From Mesorhizobium sp. LMG 17147 (lineage in GTDB: Bacteria > Pseudomonadota > Alphaproteobacteria > Rhizobiales > Rhizobiaceae): a stretch of 64,000 bases of DNA. Every line of letters starts with the position of its first letter. The first letter of the stretch is position 1. A program made the position numbers and the translations under genes. The notes under the pieces are model-generated. The model was not told where the DNA came from. It did not search any database and saw only the letters and a list, made by a program, of their open reading frames with translations. The stretch lies in assembly GCF_024297145.1 (NCBI RefSeq), contig NZ_JANCTC010000002.1:479001-543000 (forward strand). Direction: 5' to 3'. This document shows, in pieces, positions 37,153-46,999 of the stretch.

Positions 37153-38471
37153 TGCTTCCCCAGGAAATCATCCGCCGCAAGCGCGACGGGCAGAAGCTGT
37201 CGGCTGAGGAGATCGCGTTCTTCATCGAGGGCCTGACCGCCGGCACCGTTACCGACGCGCAGGTCGGCGCCCTCGCCATGGCGGTATTCTTCAACGGCAT
37301 GAGCCGCGACGAGGCGGTTGCGCTGACTATGGCGATGCGCGATTCCGGCGATGTGCTCGACTGGTCGGATCTGCCCGGCCCGGTCACCGACAAGCATTCG
37401 ACGGGCGGCGTCGGCGACAATGTCTCCTTGATGCTGGCACCGATCGTCGCTGCCTGCGGCGCCTATGTGCCGATGATTTCCGGCAGGGGTCTGGGCCATA
37501 CCGGCGGCACGCTGGACAAGATGGATGCGATCCCCGGCTATGTCAGCCAGCCGGATGTTGCGCGCTTCCGCAAGACCGTGCTCGAAACCGGCTGCGCCAT
37601 CATCGGCCAGACCGCAGACCTCGCACCCGCCGACGCCAGGCTCTACGCGATCCGCGATGTGACGGGAACGGTCGAATCGGTGCCGCTGATCACCGCCTCG
37701 ATCCTGTCGAAGAAGCTGGCGGCCGGCCTTGGTTCGCTGGTGCTCGACGTCAAGGTCGGCAACGGCGCCTTCATGGAGAAATCGCGCGACGCAACCGCGC
37801 TGGCCAACAGCCTGGTCGAGGTCGCCAATGGCGCCGGCCTGAAGGCATCGGCGCTGGTCACCGGCATGAACGAGCCGCTGGCCTCCGCCGCCGGCAATGC
37901 GGTCGAGGTGCGCAACGCCGTCGATTTTCTCACCGGCCGCTTTCGCGACCGGCGGCTGGAGGACTTGACGCTGGCGCTGGCCGCCGAGATGCTGCAATCG
38001 GCAGGCCTGGTGTCGTCCAACCAGGACGGCCTGCGCCGCGCCGCCGAGACGCTGGCCGGCGGCCGCGCTGCTTCCATCTTCGCGCGCATGGTGGCGGCAC
38101 TGGGTGGTCCCGCCGACTTTGTCGACAATCCGGAAAAATATCTGCCGAAAGCGGCAACGGAATTCGCGGTCAAGGCGAGCGCGAACGGCTTTGTCTCCGG
38201 CATCGCGACGCGCGAGATCGGGCTTGCCGTGGTCGGGCTTGGCGGCGGGCGGACGCGGCCCGACGACAGGATCGATCACGCCGTCGGCATCACCAGACTG
38301 TTGCCGATCGGCGCCGAAGTGCGGGCCGGCGAAGCGCTGGCGCTAGTCCATGCCCGCAATACCGGGGATGCCGAAGCGGCCGCGGCCGTCGTGCTTTCGG
38401 CCTATATGATCGGCCCTTCCAAACCGGCCACGGAGAAAACCGTCATCCGGCGGATCCTGCCGCGCGGATAG
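37152..38471 (+). CDS. deoA: Thymidine phosphorylase
   Basis: Cleaves thymidine to thymine and deoxyribose-1-phosphate. The 439-residue product carries [40 protein letters not shown] and [20 protein letters not shown], which are DeoA/PyNP signatures. The ATG overlaps the preceding stop codon; a longer upstream frame is a shadow of the phosphorylase gene. Last gene of the transport and salvage run on this strand. Confidence 0.96.
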   Translation: MLPQEIIRRKRDGQKLSAEEIAFFIEGLTAGTVTDAQVGALAMAVFFNGMSRDEAVALTMAMRDSGDVLDWSDLPGPVTDKHSTGGVGDNVSLMLAPIVAACGAYVPMISGRGLGHTGGTLDKMDAIPGYVSQPDVARFRKTVLETGCAIIGQTADLAPADARLYAIRDVTGTVESVPLITASILSKKLAAGLGSLVLDVKVGNGAFMEKSRDATALANSLVEVANGAGLKASALVTGMNEPLASAAGNAVEVRNAVDFLTGRFRDRRLEDLTLALAAEMLQSAGLVSSNQDGLRRAAETLAGGRAASIFARMVAALGGPADFVDNPEKYLPKAATEFAVKASANGFVSGIATREIGLAVVGLGGGRTRPDDRIDHAVGITRLLPIGAEVRAGEALALVHARNTGDAEAAAAVVLSAYMIGPSKPATEKTVIRRILPRG

Positions 38472-38579
38472 AGCCCATTCCGATGGTATCGGATCGGCTC
38501 TATCTTTCTTTGGACCTTGATCTTGTCCGACGACCGGTGCCCTTTTCGCTGGCGTGGACCTGCGGTTCAGGATCACGGC

Positions 38580-39140
38580 CTACTGGACCAGCAGCAGCGT
38601 GCCGTCTTCGACCTGGTATTTTTCGAGCCGCTGCAGAAAGCTCATGCCGATCAGGTTGGTGTGCAGCGCCCTATCGTCGAGCACGACGGCCTCGACGCCC
38701 TCGACGGTGATCCTGCCGATCTGCAGGCGATCAATCGTCACCACGGCGGCGTTGATCGCACCGTTGGCGGTGTTGACCTGATGGCTGAAGTCCGTCGGAT
38801 TGAGCGAGATGCCGATCCTGCGCGCGGTCGAACTGTTGATGGCGACGAGCGTCGCGCCGGTATCGATCATGCCGTCGATCTGTCGGCCGTTCAACTTGAA
38901 GACCGACATGAAATGCCCGCGCGCGTCCGCGGTGACGACGACCTTGTGGCCGAGCGGCTGCGGCGTCGCCGGCCTGTCCCGAACGGCGGCGAGATTCAGG
39001 TCGGTTTGGGTGTCGGCCTGCCTAGCTCCGATGGCGGATTTCAACAGCCGCTCGATAACCTGTGAATTGGACTGATATACGATCGGCAGCGATGCCGACG
39101 TTCCGGCAAACACGCCAAGGATGAGAAGCTTGCGCAGCAT
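38580..39140 (-). CDS. Retropepsin-like aspartic protease (TIGR02281 type)
   Basis: A 186-residue protein with an N-terminal membrane anchor or signal (LRKLLILGVFAGTSASLPIV) and a C-terminal aspartyl-protease domain: GRQIDGMIDTGATLVAINSS holds the D-T-G-A active site, and DRALHTNLIGMSFLQRLEKY matches the conserved L-L-G-M/S-F-L tail. Such proteins are single-domain retropepsins in proteobacteria, thought to work as dimers in the periplasm. Substrate unknown; unrelated to the salvage genes around it. Confidence 0.88.
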   Translation of the reverse strand: MLRKLLILGVFAGTSASLPIVYQSNSQVIERLLKSAIGARQADTQTDLNLAAVRDRPATPQPLGHKVVVTADARGHFMSVFKLNGRQIDGMIDTGATLVAINSSTARRIGISLNPTDFSHQVNTANGAINAAVVTIDRLQIGRITVEGVEAVVLDDRALHTNLIGMSFLQRLEKYQVEDGTLLLVQ

Positions 39141-39240
39141 GGACCGGCCTTTGTGGTTGCCGATCCTTAGTCCGACATGGTGTTTGCCGCTTTAACGACT
39201 GCGGAAACCAGCCGTTTGCGTAAACAATCGGTAAACGGAT

Positions 39241-39870
39241 CTATTTGGTGCCGTACATGCGGTCGCCGGCATCGCCAAGGCCGGGCATGATGTAGCCCTT
39301 CTCGTTGAGCTGGCGGTCGATCGAGGCGGTGAAGACGGGAACATCGGGATGCGCATGGGTGAACCGCTCGAGGCCCTCTGGTGCCGCCAACAGGCAGAGG
39401 AAGCGGATGTTGGTGGCACCGCGGCCTTTCAGCTTGTCGATCGCCGCGATCGCCGAATTGGCGGTCGCCAGCATCGGGTCGACGACGATCACCAGCCGGT
39501 CGGCGAGGTCGCCCGGCGCCTTGAAGAAATACTCGACCGCTTCCAGCGTCTCATGGTCGCGGTAGAGGCCGATATGGGCGACACGCGCCGCCGGCACCAG
39601 ATCGAGCAGGCCTTCGAGCAAGCCGTTGCCGGCGCGCAACACCGAGGCGAAGACCAGTTTCTTGCCCTCCAGCGTCGGCGCCTCCATCGTCTCGATCGGC
39701 GTCTCGATCGTCGTCGTCGTCAATTCCAGGTTGCGGGTGACCTCGTAGCCGAGCAGCAGCGAGATCTCGCGCAGCAGCCGCCGGAAGCCGGCCGTCGAAG
39801 TCTCTTTCTTGCGCATGATGGTCAGCTTGTGCTGGACAAGCGGATGGTCGACGACGGTGACGCCCTTCAT
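39241..39870 (-). CDS. upp: Uracil phosphoribosyltransferase
   Basis: Salvages uracil to UMP using PRPP. The 209-residue product contains [20 protein letters not shown], the PRPP-binding [20 protein letters not shown], and the C-terminal uracil site [17 protein letters not shown]. The ATG follows from homology to the family start; the frame is open upstream through repeat sequence. It probably shares a transcript with add upstream. Confidence 0.97.
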   Translation of the reverse strand: MKGVTVVDHPLVQHKLTIMRKKETSTAGFRRLLREISLLLGYEVTRNLELTTTTIETPIETMEAPTLEGKKLVFASVLRAGNGLLEGLLDLVPAARVAHIGLYRDHETLEAVEYFFKAPGDLADRLVIVVDPMLATANSAIAAIDKLKGRGATNIRFLCLLAAPEGLERFTHAHPDVPVFTASIDRQLNEKGYIMPGLGDAGDRMYGTK

Positions 39871-39895
39871 GGTGTTCTCCAACTGCGCAAGTAAA

Positions 39896-40003
39896 TGGTG
39901 AATGGTGAATAGTGAATAGTGAACTGGTTTGCGAGTCCTTGGTTGCGCGGCAAAGCTCGCGGTTGACGGACCGAAGCGCCGGGTGAGCCATTCACCATTC
40001 ACC
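39896..40003. repeat. Heptad repeat TGGTGAA/TAGTGAA with inverted partner
   Basis: Four tandem 7-mers (TGGTGAA twice, then TAGTGAA twice) lie at the left; CCATTCACCATTCACC at the right end is their inverted counterpart, giving a 13-bp perfect stem across about 80 bp. The right copy includes the stop codon of add, so the enzyme's last residues are set by the repeat. It falls between add and upp. Confidence 0.75.
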
Positions 40004-40973
40004 TGCCCTTGGCGCCGAGCCTGCCGAGCAGCGCCGCCCTGGTCTTCCTGTCGACGAAGGCTGCCTCGATAGCCGTCCTGGTGACGGCGGTGAGCGCCTT
40101 GTCGTCCATCGCAAAATGCTCGGCGGCGATGTCGTATTCGCGTTTCAGCGAGGTCCAGAAATAGGGCGGGTCATCGGAGTTGAGCGTCACCTTGCAGCCC
40201 GCCGCCTTCAAGGCGGGAAAGGGATGGTCGGCGAAACTGTCAAAGATTTTCAGCGCGATGTTGGAGCCGGGGCAGCATTCGAGCACGACGCCTTCGTCGG
40301 CGATGCGCCGCACAAGATCGGGGTTCTCGATGGCGCGCACGCCATGGCCGATGCGAGACGGGCGGATGTGGTCGAGTGCCGCCTCGACGCTCTCCCAGCC
40401 CATCAATTCGCCGGCATGCACGGTGATGCCGAGGCCGGCCTCGCGGGCGATCTCGAAGGCCCTGACATAATCTTCCAGATCACCTATCCGCTCGTCGCCG
40501 GCGACGCCGAAACCGGTGACCAGCGGATGTCCGCAGCGGGCGGCGAAACGTGCCGCCCGCTCGATCGATTCGACACCGAAATTGCGCACGCCGGTGACGA
40601 TCATGCGGCCTTCGATGCCGGTCTTCGCCTTGGCGCGGGCCATGCCTTCACCGAGCGCGTCGGTATAGGCCTTCGGCGACAGCCCGGCCTTGCTGGCATG
40701 GTCGGGCGAGGTGAAAACCTCGGAATAGATGGCGCCGTCGCGGGCGAGGCTGGTCAGGTAGTGATCGGCCAGCCGCGCATAGTCTTCTTCAGTGCGGAAC
40801 AGGTCCGACGAGAAGTCGTACGCGGCGAGGAAAGAGGTGAAGTCGTGCCACACGAAGGAGCCGTCCTGGATGTAGGGCGAGGCATCCTTGCCGTATTTCT
40901 CAGCCTGGCGGAGGACGAGTTCAGGCGCCGCTGCCCCTTCGATGTGGCAGTGCAGTTCTGCTTTCAAAGGCAT
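39999..40973 (-). CDS. add: Adenosine deaminase
   Basis: Deaminates adenosine or deoxyadenosine to inosine, feeding the phosphorylase next door. The 324-residue protein shows the zinc ligands [11 protein letters not shown], the catalytic HAGEL, and SDDPPYF in [13 protein letters not shown], with GHGVRA. It belongs to the ADA/adenine-deaminase superfamily, so closely related substrates remain possible. Its stop lies inside a repeat element. Confidence 0.93.
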   Translation of the reverse strand: MPLKAELHCHIEGAAAPELVLRQAEKYGKDASPYIQDGSFVWHDFTSFLAAYDFSSDLFRTEEDYARLADHYLTSLARDGAIYSEVFTSPDHASKAGLSPKAYTDALGEGMARAKAKTGIEGRMIVTGVRNFGVESIERAARFAARCGHPLVTGFGVAGDERIGDLEDYVRAFEIAREAGLGITVHAGELMGWESVEAALDHIRPSRIGHGVRAIENPDLVRRIADEGVVLECCPGSNIALKIFDSFADHPFPALKAAGCKVTLNSDDPPYFWTSLKREYDIAAEHFAMDDKALTAVTRTAIEAAFVDRKTRAALLGRLGAKGR

Positions 40974-41139
40974 TCAATTATCCCGTCAGGCTTTTTTCTT
41001 ATGACGCAAGTTCCTGTCGGAACCGTGTGACGCTTTTCCGGAACCTGCTTCGAAGCGCGGCCGAACACCGCGCCTTAAACAATAGCGCCCGCACCATCGA
41101 TCGGCTATGGTCCCGCCGATTTTATGGCGGATCAAAACG

Positions 41140-41916
41140 ATGTCGGTTGAAAGAACCACTGCTGCGGGCGGCATGGAAACCTCCTATGGTTTCAAGCGGG
41201 TAGGACCAGGCGACAAGCAGTCCCTGGTCAATGATGTTTTCCACAAGGTGGCGAACCGCTACGACCTGATGAACGACCTGATGTCGGCCGGGTTGCATCG
41301 GTTGTGGAAGGACGCCATGGTCGTCTGGCTCAATCCACCGAAGCGGCCGGGCTGGAGCGTTCTCGACGTTGCCGGCGGCACCGGCGACGTCGCCTTCCGC
41401 ATCGTCGAGGCGAGCGGCAGGCACGCTCATGCAACGGTTCTCGACATCAACGGCTCGATGCTCGCCGTCGGCCGCGACCGGGCCGAGAAAAAGGGCCTGT
41501 CGGCAAATACCGATTTCGTCGAAGCCAATGCCGAGGAACTGCCTTTTGCCGACGCTACTTTCGATGCCTACACCATCGCTTTCGGCATCCGCAACGTGCC
41601 GCGCATCGATGTGGCGCTCGCCGAAGCCTATCGCGTGCTGAAGCCCGGCGGGCGCTTTCTCTGCCTTGAATTCTCCGAGGTCGAGATGCCGCTGCTCGAC
41701 AAGGTCTACGAAGCATGGTCGTTCAACGCCATCCCGCGGATCGGCAAGGTGGTGACCGGCGATGGCGAGCCATATTCCTATCTGGTCGAATCGATCCGCA
41801 AATTTCCCAATCAGCAGAATTTCGCGACGATGATTTCGCGCGCCGGCTTCGAGCGCGTCTCATTCCGCAACTACTCCGGCGGCATCGCCGCGCTCCATTC
41901 GGGCTGGAAGCTTTGA
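41140..41916 (+). CDS. ubiE: Ubiquinone/menaquinone biosynthesis C-methyltransferase UbiE
   Basis: SAM-dependent methyltransferase of ubiquinone synthesis, 258 residues. [20 protein letters not shown] and WKDAMVVWL at the N-terminus, the SAM motif [24 protein letters not shown] and [15 protein letters not shown] are UbiE signatures. The second in-frame ATG was chosen, giving the normal family N-terminus. It starts the conserved ubiE-ubiB-coaBC run. Confidence 0.97.
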   Translation: MSVERTTAAGGMETSYGFKRVGPGDKQSLVNDVFHKVANRYDLMNDLMSAGLHRLWKDAMVVWLNPPKRPGWSVLDVAGGTGDVAFRIVEASGRHAHATVLDINGSMLAVGRDRAEKKGLSANTDFVEANAEELPFADATFDAYTIAFGIRNVPRIDVALAEAYRVLKPGGRFLCLEFSEVEMPLLDKVYEAWSFNAIPRIGKVVTGDGEPYSYLVESIRKFPNQQNFATMISRAGFERVSFRNYSGGIAALHSGWKL

Positions 41917-41986
41917 GGCTGGCCCGTATCTTTCTTACTCAATGTGCTCTTCGCCGGTCTAGCAAATCGGCGGGGCAAAGCCAGCC

Positions 41987-43561
41987 ATGAGCAGCATCGG
42001 CGCTGGTTTCAGGCTCGTACGGGCCGGCTGGGTGCTGGTCCGCGAGGGTGTCATCGCGGCTTTGCCCGGTGACGAGCTCTTCGGCTTGCCGAAATTCGGC
42101 TGGCGCATGGCCCGGCTGTTCACCCGCCGTCGCGCGCTTGCCTATGAGCGTGGCGACAGGCTGGCCAAGGCGGTCGTGCGGCTCGGCCCGTCTTACGTCA
42201 AGCTCGGCCAGTTCCTGGCGACACGGCCGGATGTCGTCGGAAACGATATCGCGCTTGATCTTGCCATGCTGCAGGACAAGATGCAGACGTTTCCGAAGGC
42301 CGAGGCTGTCGCCGCGATAGAGGCCTCGCTCGGACGCAAGGTCGACGAGCTCTATGTCAGTTTTGGCGAGGCCGTCGCCGCCGCCTCGATCGCCCAGGTC
42401 CATACCGCTGAAATCCTGCAGAACGGCGTCGTTACCCGGGTGGCGGTGAAGGTCATCCGGCCGGGCGTGCGCCGCCGCTTCTTTCGCGATCTCGAGAGTT
42501 ATTTTCTCGCCGCCCGGCTGCAGGAAAAATACATCCCGTCGTCGCGCCGGCTGCGGCCGGTCGAGGTGACCGAGACACTGGCCCAGACGACCAAAATCGA
42601 AATGGACCTGAGGCTGGAGGCGGCGGCTTTTTCGGAGCTCGGCGAGAATACCAAGGACGATCCCGGCTTCCGTGTGCCGTCGGTCGACTGGGAGCGCACC
42701 GGTCGTGACGTGCTGACCATGGAATGGGTCGACGGTATCAAGATGAACGACATTGCCGGCCTAGCCGCCGCCGGCCACGACCTGAAGGCGATTGCTGCCA
42801 ACCTCGTTCAGTCGTTTCTGCGCCACACGCTGCGTGACGGTTTCTTCCACGCCGACATGCATCCGGGCAACCTGTTTATCGAAGCCGACGGCACCATCGT
42901 CGCCGTCGATCTCGGCATTGCCGGCCGGCTCGGCAGGAAGGAGCGCCGGTTCCTCGCCGAAATACTCTACGGCTTCATCACGCGCGATTACCAGCGCGTC
43001 GCCGAAGTGCATTTCGAGGCCGGGTACGTGCCGCGCCAGCACAATGTCGCGGCTTTCGCCCAGGCGATCCGGGCGATCGGCGAACCGATCCACGGCCAGC
43101 CGGCCGAGACCATCTCGATGGCCAAGCTGTTGACGCTGCTGTTCGAGGTGACCGACCTGTTCGACATGGCGACGCGATCCGAACTGGTGCTGCTGCAGAA
43201 GACCATGGTCGTTGTCGAAGGCGTCGCCCGCACCCTCGACCCGGCCTTCAACATGTGGAAGACGTCGGAGCCGGTGGTCAGCGGCTGGATTGCCCGCAAT
43301 CTCGGCCCGCGCGCGCTGCTGGCCGATGCGCGCGACGGTGCCAGCGCGCTGCTGGCGCTGGCCCGTCAGGCGCCGGACCTCGCAGCCCGTACCGAGCGGC
43401 TGTCGCGTGAGATCGACCTGATGGCCGAAAACGGCCTGCGCTTCGACGAGGGGACGGCGGACGCGATCGGCAAAGCCGAGGCGCGCCACACCCGCTCCGG
43501 CCGGCTGGCGCTGTGGGTGATCGCGCTGACGCTGGTGTATATCGCCTGGAAGCTGCTCTGA
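41987..43561 (+). CDS. ubiB: UbiB, ubiquinone biosynthesis kinase-like protein
   Basis: Atypical ABC1/ADCK-type kinase-like protein needed for ubiquinone synthesis, 524 residues. GPSYVKLGQFLATRPDVVG holds the KxGQ motif, then AAASIAQVHTA, VAVKVIRPGVRR, HADMHPGNLF and DLGIAGRLGRKE. Two helices close the C-terminus (LALWVIALTLVYIAWKLL). Its stop codon adjoins the palindrome of the toxin-antitoxin operon, which separates it from coaBC. Confidence 0.96.
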   Translation: MSSIGAGFRLVRAGWVLVREGVIAALPGDELFGLPKFGWRMARLFTRRRALAYERGDRLAKAVVRLGPSYVKLGQFLATRPDVVGNDIALDLAMLQDKMQTFPKAEAVAAIEASLGRKVDELYVSFGEAVAAASIAQVHTAEILQNGVVTRVAVKVIRPGVRRRFFRDLESYFLAARLQEKYIPSSRRLRPVEVTETLAQTTKIEMDLRLEAAAFSELGENTKDDPGFRVPSVDWERTGRDVLTMEWVDGIKMNDIAGLAAAGHDLKAIAANLVQSFLRHTLRDGFFHADMHPGNLFIEADGTIVAVDLGIAGRLGRKERRFLAEILYGFITRDYQRVAEVHFEAGYVPRQHNVAAFAQAIRAIGEPIHGQPAETISMAKLLTLLFEVTDLFDMATRSELVLLQKTMVVVEGVARTLDPAFNMWKTSEPVVSGWIARNLGPRALLADARDGASALLALARQAPDLAARTERLSREIDLMAENGLRFDEGTADAIGKAEARHTRSGRLALWVIALTLVYIAWKLL

Positions 43562-43612
43562 TTGCAATGACAGCAGTGCTGTCATTGCAATCACGCCGCT
43601 TGTCGCTATGTT
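43561..43612 (+). promoter_or_regulatory. Promoter and palindromic operator of the toxin-antitoxin pair
   Basis: A perfect inverted repeat of 15-bp arms (ATTGCAATGACAGCA and its complement) around one base fills the first 31 bp. Its right end overlaps a candidate -35 TTGCAA, with TATGTT as -10 after a 16-bp spacer, about 20 bp before the antitoxin ATG. This is the expected layout for an autoregulated RHH antitoxin operator. The 1-nt centre and lack of T-run argue against a terminator. Confidence 0.7.
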
Positions 43613-43631
43613 AACGGCGAGGAGCTACGCT

Positions 43632-43892
43632 ATGAGCACTATCACAATCCGTAATCTTGATGACGAAGTGAAGCAGGTGCTGCGCGAACGCGCTGCCGCG
43701 CGCGGCGTTTCGATGGAGCAGGAAGCGCGGGATGCCCTGCGCAAAGTGACGATCCCCGAGAGCAAGCTCCAGAACGGGGAGTGGCGGCTGAAAGCGTCAC
43801 GTGACGAGATCTTGGCGCTCGGACGGAAGTCAGAACACCCCATTGACCTCAAAGCGCTTACTGATCACATGTGGGATGAGGGACTTCTGTGA
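43632..43892 (+). CDS. RHH-type antitoxin (FitA/VapB-like)
   Basis: An 86-residue protein with an N-terminal ribbon-helix-helix fold of the FitA type: TITIRNLDDEVKQVLRERAA, then ARGVSMEQEARDAL. The C-terminal half should wrap around the PIN toxin. The GTG of the toxin overlaps its stop by 4 bp, giving one translation unit. The start ATG was chosen for the RHH strand right at the N-terminus. It should bind the palindrome upstream. Confidence 0.92.
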   Translation: MSTITIRNLDDEVKQVLRERAAARGVSMEQEARDALRKVTIPESKLQNGEWRLKASRDEILALGRKSEHPIDLKALTDHMWDEGLL

Positions 43893-44296
43893 CCGTTGCA
43901 GTTGATACGTCTGCGTTAATCGCAATCATCGGCGCAGAGCCGGATGCGGCTGCATTGGTCGATGTTTTCGGCACCTCATCTGCTGTACTGATAAGCACTG
44001 CAACACTTCTGGAGGCACATTGTGTGGCGAACCGGTCCGGCGGTGGCATCAACCCCGCCGAACTTCAGGTGCTCATCGATCGCCTCGAACTGACGGTCGT
44101 TCCTTTTGATCTGGCTCAGCTCGAGGTCGCACGACTTGCCTACTCTCGGTACGGTCGCGGATCCCGCCATCGTGCTGACCTCAACATGGGCGACTGTTTC
44201 GCCTATGCCCTGGCCAAGACCCGAAACCTGCCGCTACTTTTCAAGGGTGACGATTTCATCCATACCGACATCGAATCGGCGCTGAAGCCGGCATGA
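43889..44296 (+). CDS. PIN-domain toxin (VapC-like ribonuclease)
   Basis: A 135-residue PIN-domain protein. Four acidic active-site positions are visible: AVDTSALIAII near the N-terminus, the Glu of LEAH, and DLNMGDCFAYALA with two aspartates, plus the final FKGDDF. Such toxins cleave tRNA or rRNA. Toxin and antitoxin overlap; the pair separates ubiB from coaBC. Confidence 0.93.
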   Translation: MTVAVDTSALIAIIGAEPDAAALVDVFGTSSAVLISTATLLEAHCVANRSGGGINPAELQVLIDRLELTVVPFDLAQLEVARLAYSRYGRGSRHRADLNMGDCFAYALAKTRNLPLLFKGDDFIHTDIESALKPA

Positions 44297-44321
44297 CATT
44301 GGACAAGAACTGGCCTCGGGC

Positions 44322-45548
44322 ATGACCCTCTCCGGCAAGCGTATCCTGCTCATCATCGGCGGAGGCATTGCTGCCTACAAGGCGCTCGACCTGATCCGTC
44401 GGCTGCGCGAGCGCGGTGCGGCAGTGCGGGTGGTGATGACCGCCGCGGCGCAGGAATTCGTCACCACGCTGTCGGCCGGGGCGCTGTCCGCCGACCATGT
44501 TTTCACCGAACTGTTCGACCGGCAGGACGAGCACGATATCGGCCATATCAGGCTGTCGCGCGAGGCCGACCTTGTGGTCGTGGCGCCGGCCACCGCCGAC
44601 CTGATGGCAAAGCTCGCCAATGGCCATGCCAACGACCTTGCCTCGACCGTGCTCATCGCCACCGACAAGCGAGTTTTGATGGCGCCGGCGATGAACCCGA
44701 AAATGTGGGCGCATCCGGCGGTCCGCCGCAACCGTGCGGCGCTGAGCAAGGACGGCGTCGCATTCGTCGGCCCGGCGAAGGGCGAGATGGCCGAGAGCAA
44801 CGAGGTGGGCGAGGGCCGCATGGCCGAGCCGCTGGAGATCGTCGCCGCGATCGAGGCGCTGCTCGACGGCCGGCCAAAGCCGCTGGCAGGCAGGAAGATC
44901 ATTGTCACCTCCGGGCCGACGCATGAGCCGATCGACCCGGTCCGCTACATCGCCAACCGGTCGTCGGGCAAGCAGGGCCACGCCATTGCGGCGGCGCTGG
45001 CCAGGCTCGGCGCCGATGTGCGTCTCGTCTCCGGTCCGGTTGGCATTGCCGATCCGGCCGGCGTCGCCACGCTGCATGTCGAAACGGCCGTCGAGATGAA
45101 GGACGCTGTCGAGCAGCTGCTGCCGGCCGACGCGGCAGTGTTCGTCGCGGCTGTCGCCGACTGGCGCACTCAAAGTTCGGCCGGGGAAAAGATCAAGAAG
45201 GTGGCGGGCGAGGGGCCGCCGGCGCTGCAGATGGTGGAAAATCCCGATATTCTTGCCGGTGTCGGGCATCACAAAAAGCGGCCGATGCTGGTGGTCGGTT
45301 TCGCTGCGGAGACGCAGGATCTGGTCAGGAATGCCGAGGCCAAGCTTGCAAAAAAGGGGGCCGATCTTATCGTCGCCAATGATGTCTCGCATGAAGATGG
45401 TGCTCCGGGCGTGATGGGCGGCGACCGCAACAAGGTGCGGATCGTCTCAAAGGCCGGCGTCGAGGAATGGCCGGAGATGAGCAAGGATGAGGTGGCGACG
45501 CGGCTCGCGGCACTGATCGCCGAGCGGCTGAAGACGGTCGTCGTCTAG
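44322..45548 (+). CDS. coaBC: Bifunctional CoaBC (phosphopantothenoylcysteine decarboxylase/synthase)
   Basis: Two consecutive steps of CoA synthesis. The 408-residue product has the CoaC flavin domain (IGGGIAAYKALDLIRRLRE, DIGHIRLSREADLVVVAPAT, APAMNPKMWAHPAVRR) and the CoaB domain (TSGPTHEPIDPVRYIANRSS then GKQGHA, and KLAKKGADLIVANDVS with the K-x-K motif nearby). Its stop overlaps the convergent MFS gene's stop by sharing CTAG. Confidence 0.97.
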   Translation: MTLSGKRILLIIGGGIAAYKALDLIRRLRERGAAVRVVMTAAAQEFVTTLSAGALSADHVFTELFDRQDEHDIGHIRLSREADLVVVAPATADLMAKLANGHANDLASTVLIATDKRVLMAPAMNPKMWAHPAVRRNRAALSKDGVAFVGPAKGEMAESNEVGEGRMAEPLEIVAAIEALLDGRPKPLAGRKIIVTSGPTHEPIDPVRYIANRSSGKQGHAIAAALARLGADVRLVSGPVGIADPAGVATLHVETAVEMKDAVEQLLPADAAVFVAAVADWRTQSSAGEKIKKVAGEGPPALQMVENPDILAGVGHHKKRPMLVVGFAAETQDLVRNAEAKLAKKGADLIVANDVSHEDGAPGVMGGDRNKVRIVSKAGVEEWPEMSKDEVATRLAALIAERLKTVVV

Positions 45549-46999
45549 TCAATCTCCCCTGCGAGGGGGGAGATCGGCAGCTTCGCTGGCGGCGCCCCCG
45601 AAATCCGCAAGGCGGCAAGGCATCCCAGGATCCCGAGCGGGATAAACGCCAGGAACAGCCAGGCAGCGACGTTTGCCGCGGCCTCGCGGTTCAGGCCCTC
45701 TGAAAAGCCGCTGGCGTTGGCTACGATGCCGGTCAATGCCGCACCCACGGCATAGCCGATGCGCTGCATGGTCGGCACGGCGGCCGAGGCGATCGTCTGC
45801 TCGCCCTCCCGCGCCGATGCCACGATTACGCGCGTGACGAACGGCCAGGCGATGCCGAAGCCGCCGCCTTGCAACAAGGCACAAAGCAGGATCAGCGGGA
45901 TCGAGCCCGCCGGCACAGTATAGGCGAAACCGGCAACGCCCGTGGCGATCATCAGCGCACCGCCGACAATGATCAGCCGCTCGCGTTCCGGCGGCGCATT
46001 GGCGACGAGGATCGACAGGATCGACCAGGCGATCGATTCGGCGGCGATGATGTAGCCGGTGGTCAGGATCGGGATGCCGTGCAGGCTGGTCAGGAGCAGT
46101 GGCCCGTAGACCGCGAACGAGCAGGTCGCCACCGAAAATGCCGCGACCATGGTCATGCCCGCGCCGACCGGCGAGCGCCATGAGAACAGCTGCGACGGGA
46201 ACAGGCGCGAGCGCGGCTTCAGTGCATCGATATAAATAAACAGCGCCAGGCCGATCAGGCCGAGGCTGAGCAGCAGCGACGAGCGCAGCAGGGCGATGTC
46301 GACGCCGGCGGTGGCGATCAGCACGACGCTAACGGCGAGGCAGCCAAGTGCTGCGAAGGGGAAGGGCGGCGCCGAACCGCCGGTCGCCTGCGGCCTTGTT
46401 GCTTCCGGTGTGTCGAGCACGATGAAGCTTGCCAGCGCCATGGCCGTGCCGCCGAGGGTGAAGACGCCGAAGGCCCAGCGCCAGGACAGCAAGTCGGTCA
46501 TGACCGCGCCGAGCACCGGCCCGCTGAAGGCGGCGACACCCCAGATCGCCGACATGACGCCGAAAAGCTGCGGCCAGATCGCGCGGGCAAACAGCCGCTC
46601 GACCGAGACGAAGGCCAGCGACACCAGCGCGCCGCCACCGAGCCCTTCGATCAGGCGGCCGCAGAGGAACAGCGGCATCAAAGGCGCGGTGGCGCAAACC
46701 AGCGCGCCGCCGGCATAGAGCATCGCGGCGACCATCATGTTGGTGCGCAGCGCGACATAGCTCACCAGCCGTCCGGCGGCCGCACCGGCAACGATGGCGC
46801 CGAGCTCGTAGATCGCCAGCGACCAGCCGACCAGTTGCACGCCGGCGAGCTCGCCGACCATGGCCGGCATGACCGTTGCCACCATCGTTTCGTTGGTGGC
46901 GTGCAGCAGGATGCCGAGGCTGATGAAGCAGAAGCGCGCCAGATCGCCGCTCGCCCACAGCGCGCGCCAGTCGACCCTGTTTGTGCTTGTCTTGGTCAT
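45545..46999 (-). CDS. MFS transporter (probable drug/solute exporter)
   Basis: A 484-residue major facilitator protein with fourteen or so hydrophobic helices. The motif GRLIEGLGGGALVSLAFVSV and motif-C-like AIWGVAAFSGPVLGAVMTDL with WRWAFGVF point to the DHA2-type drug:proton antiporters. GGGGGG lies ahead of the chosen ATG. The gene converges on coaBC and is otherwise alone; substrate unknown. Confidence 0.9.
   Translation of the reverse strand: MTKTSTNRVDWRALWASGDLARFCFISLGILLHATNETMVATVMPAMVGELAGVQLVGWSLAIYELGAIVAGAAAGRLVSYVALRTNMMVAAMLYAGGALVCATAPLMPLFLCGRLIEGLGGGALVSLAFVSVERLFARAIWPQLFGVMSAIWGVAAFSGPVLGAVMTDLLSWRWAFGVFTLGGTAMALASFIVLDTPEATRPQATGGSAPPFPFAALGCLAVSVVLIATAGVDIALLRSSLLLSLGLIGLALFIYIDALKPRSRLFPSQLFSWRSPVGAGMTMVAAFSVATCSFAVYGPLLLTSLHGIPILTTGYIIAAESIAWSILSILVANAPPERERLIIVGGALMIATGVAGFAYTVPAGSIPLILLCALLQGGGFGIAWPFVTRVIVASAREGEQTIASAAVPTMQRIGYAVGAALTGIVANASGFSEGLNREAAANVAAWLFLAFIPLGILGCLAALRISGAPPAKLPISPLAGEID

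Noticed and set aside
43561..43591. The perfect palindrome after ubiB as a transcription terminator.
   Set aside because: The centre is one base, there is no T-run after it, and it overlaps the likely antitoxin promoter; an operator fits better.
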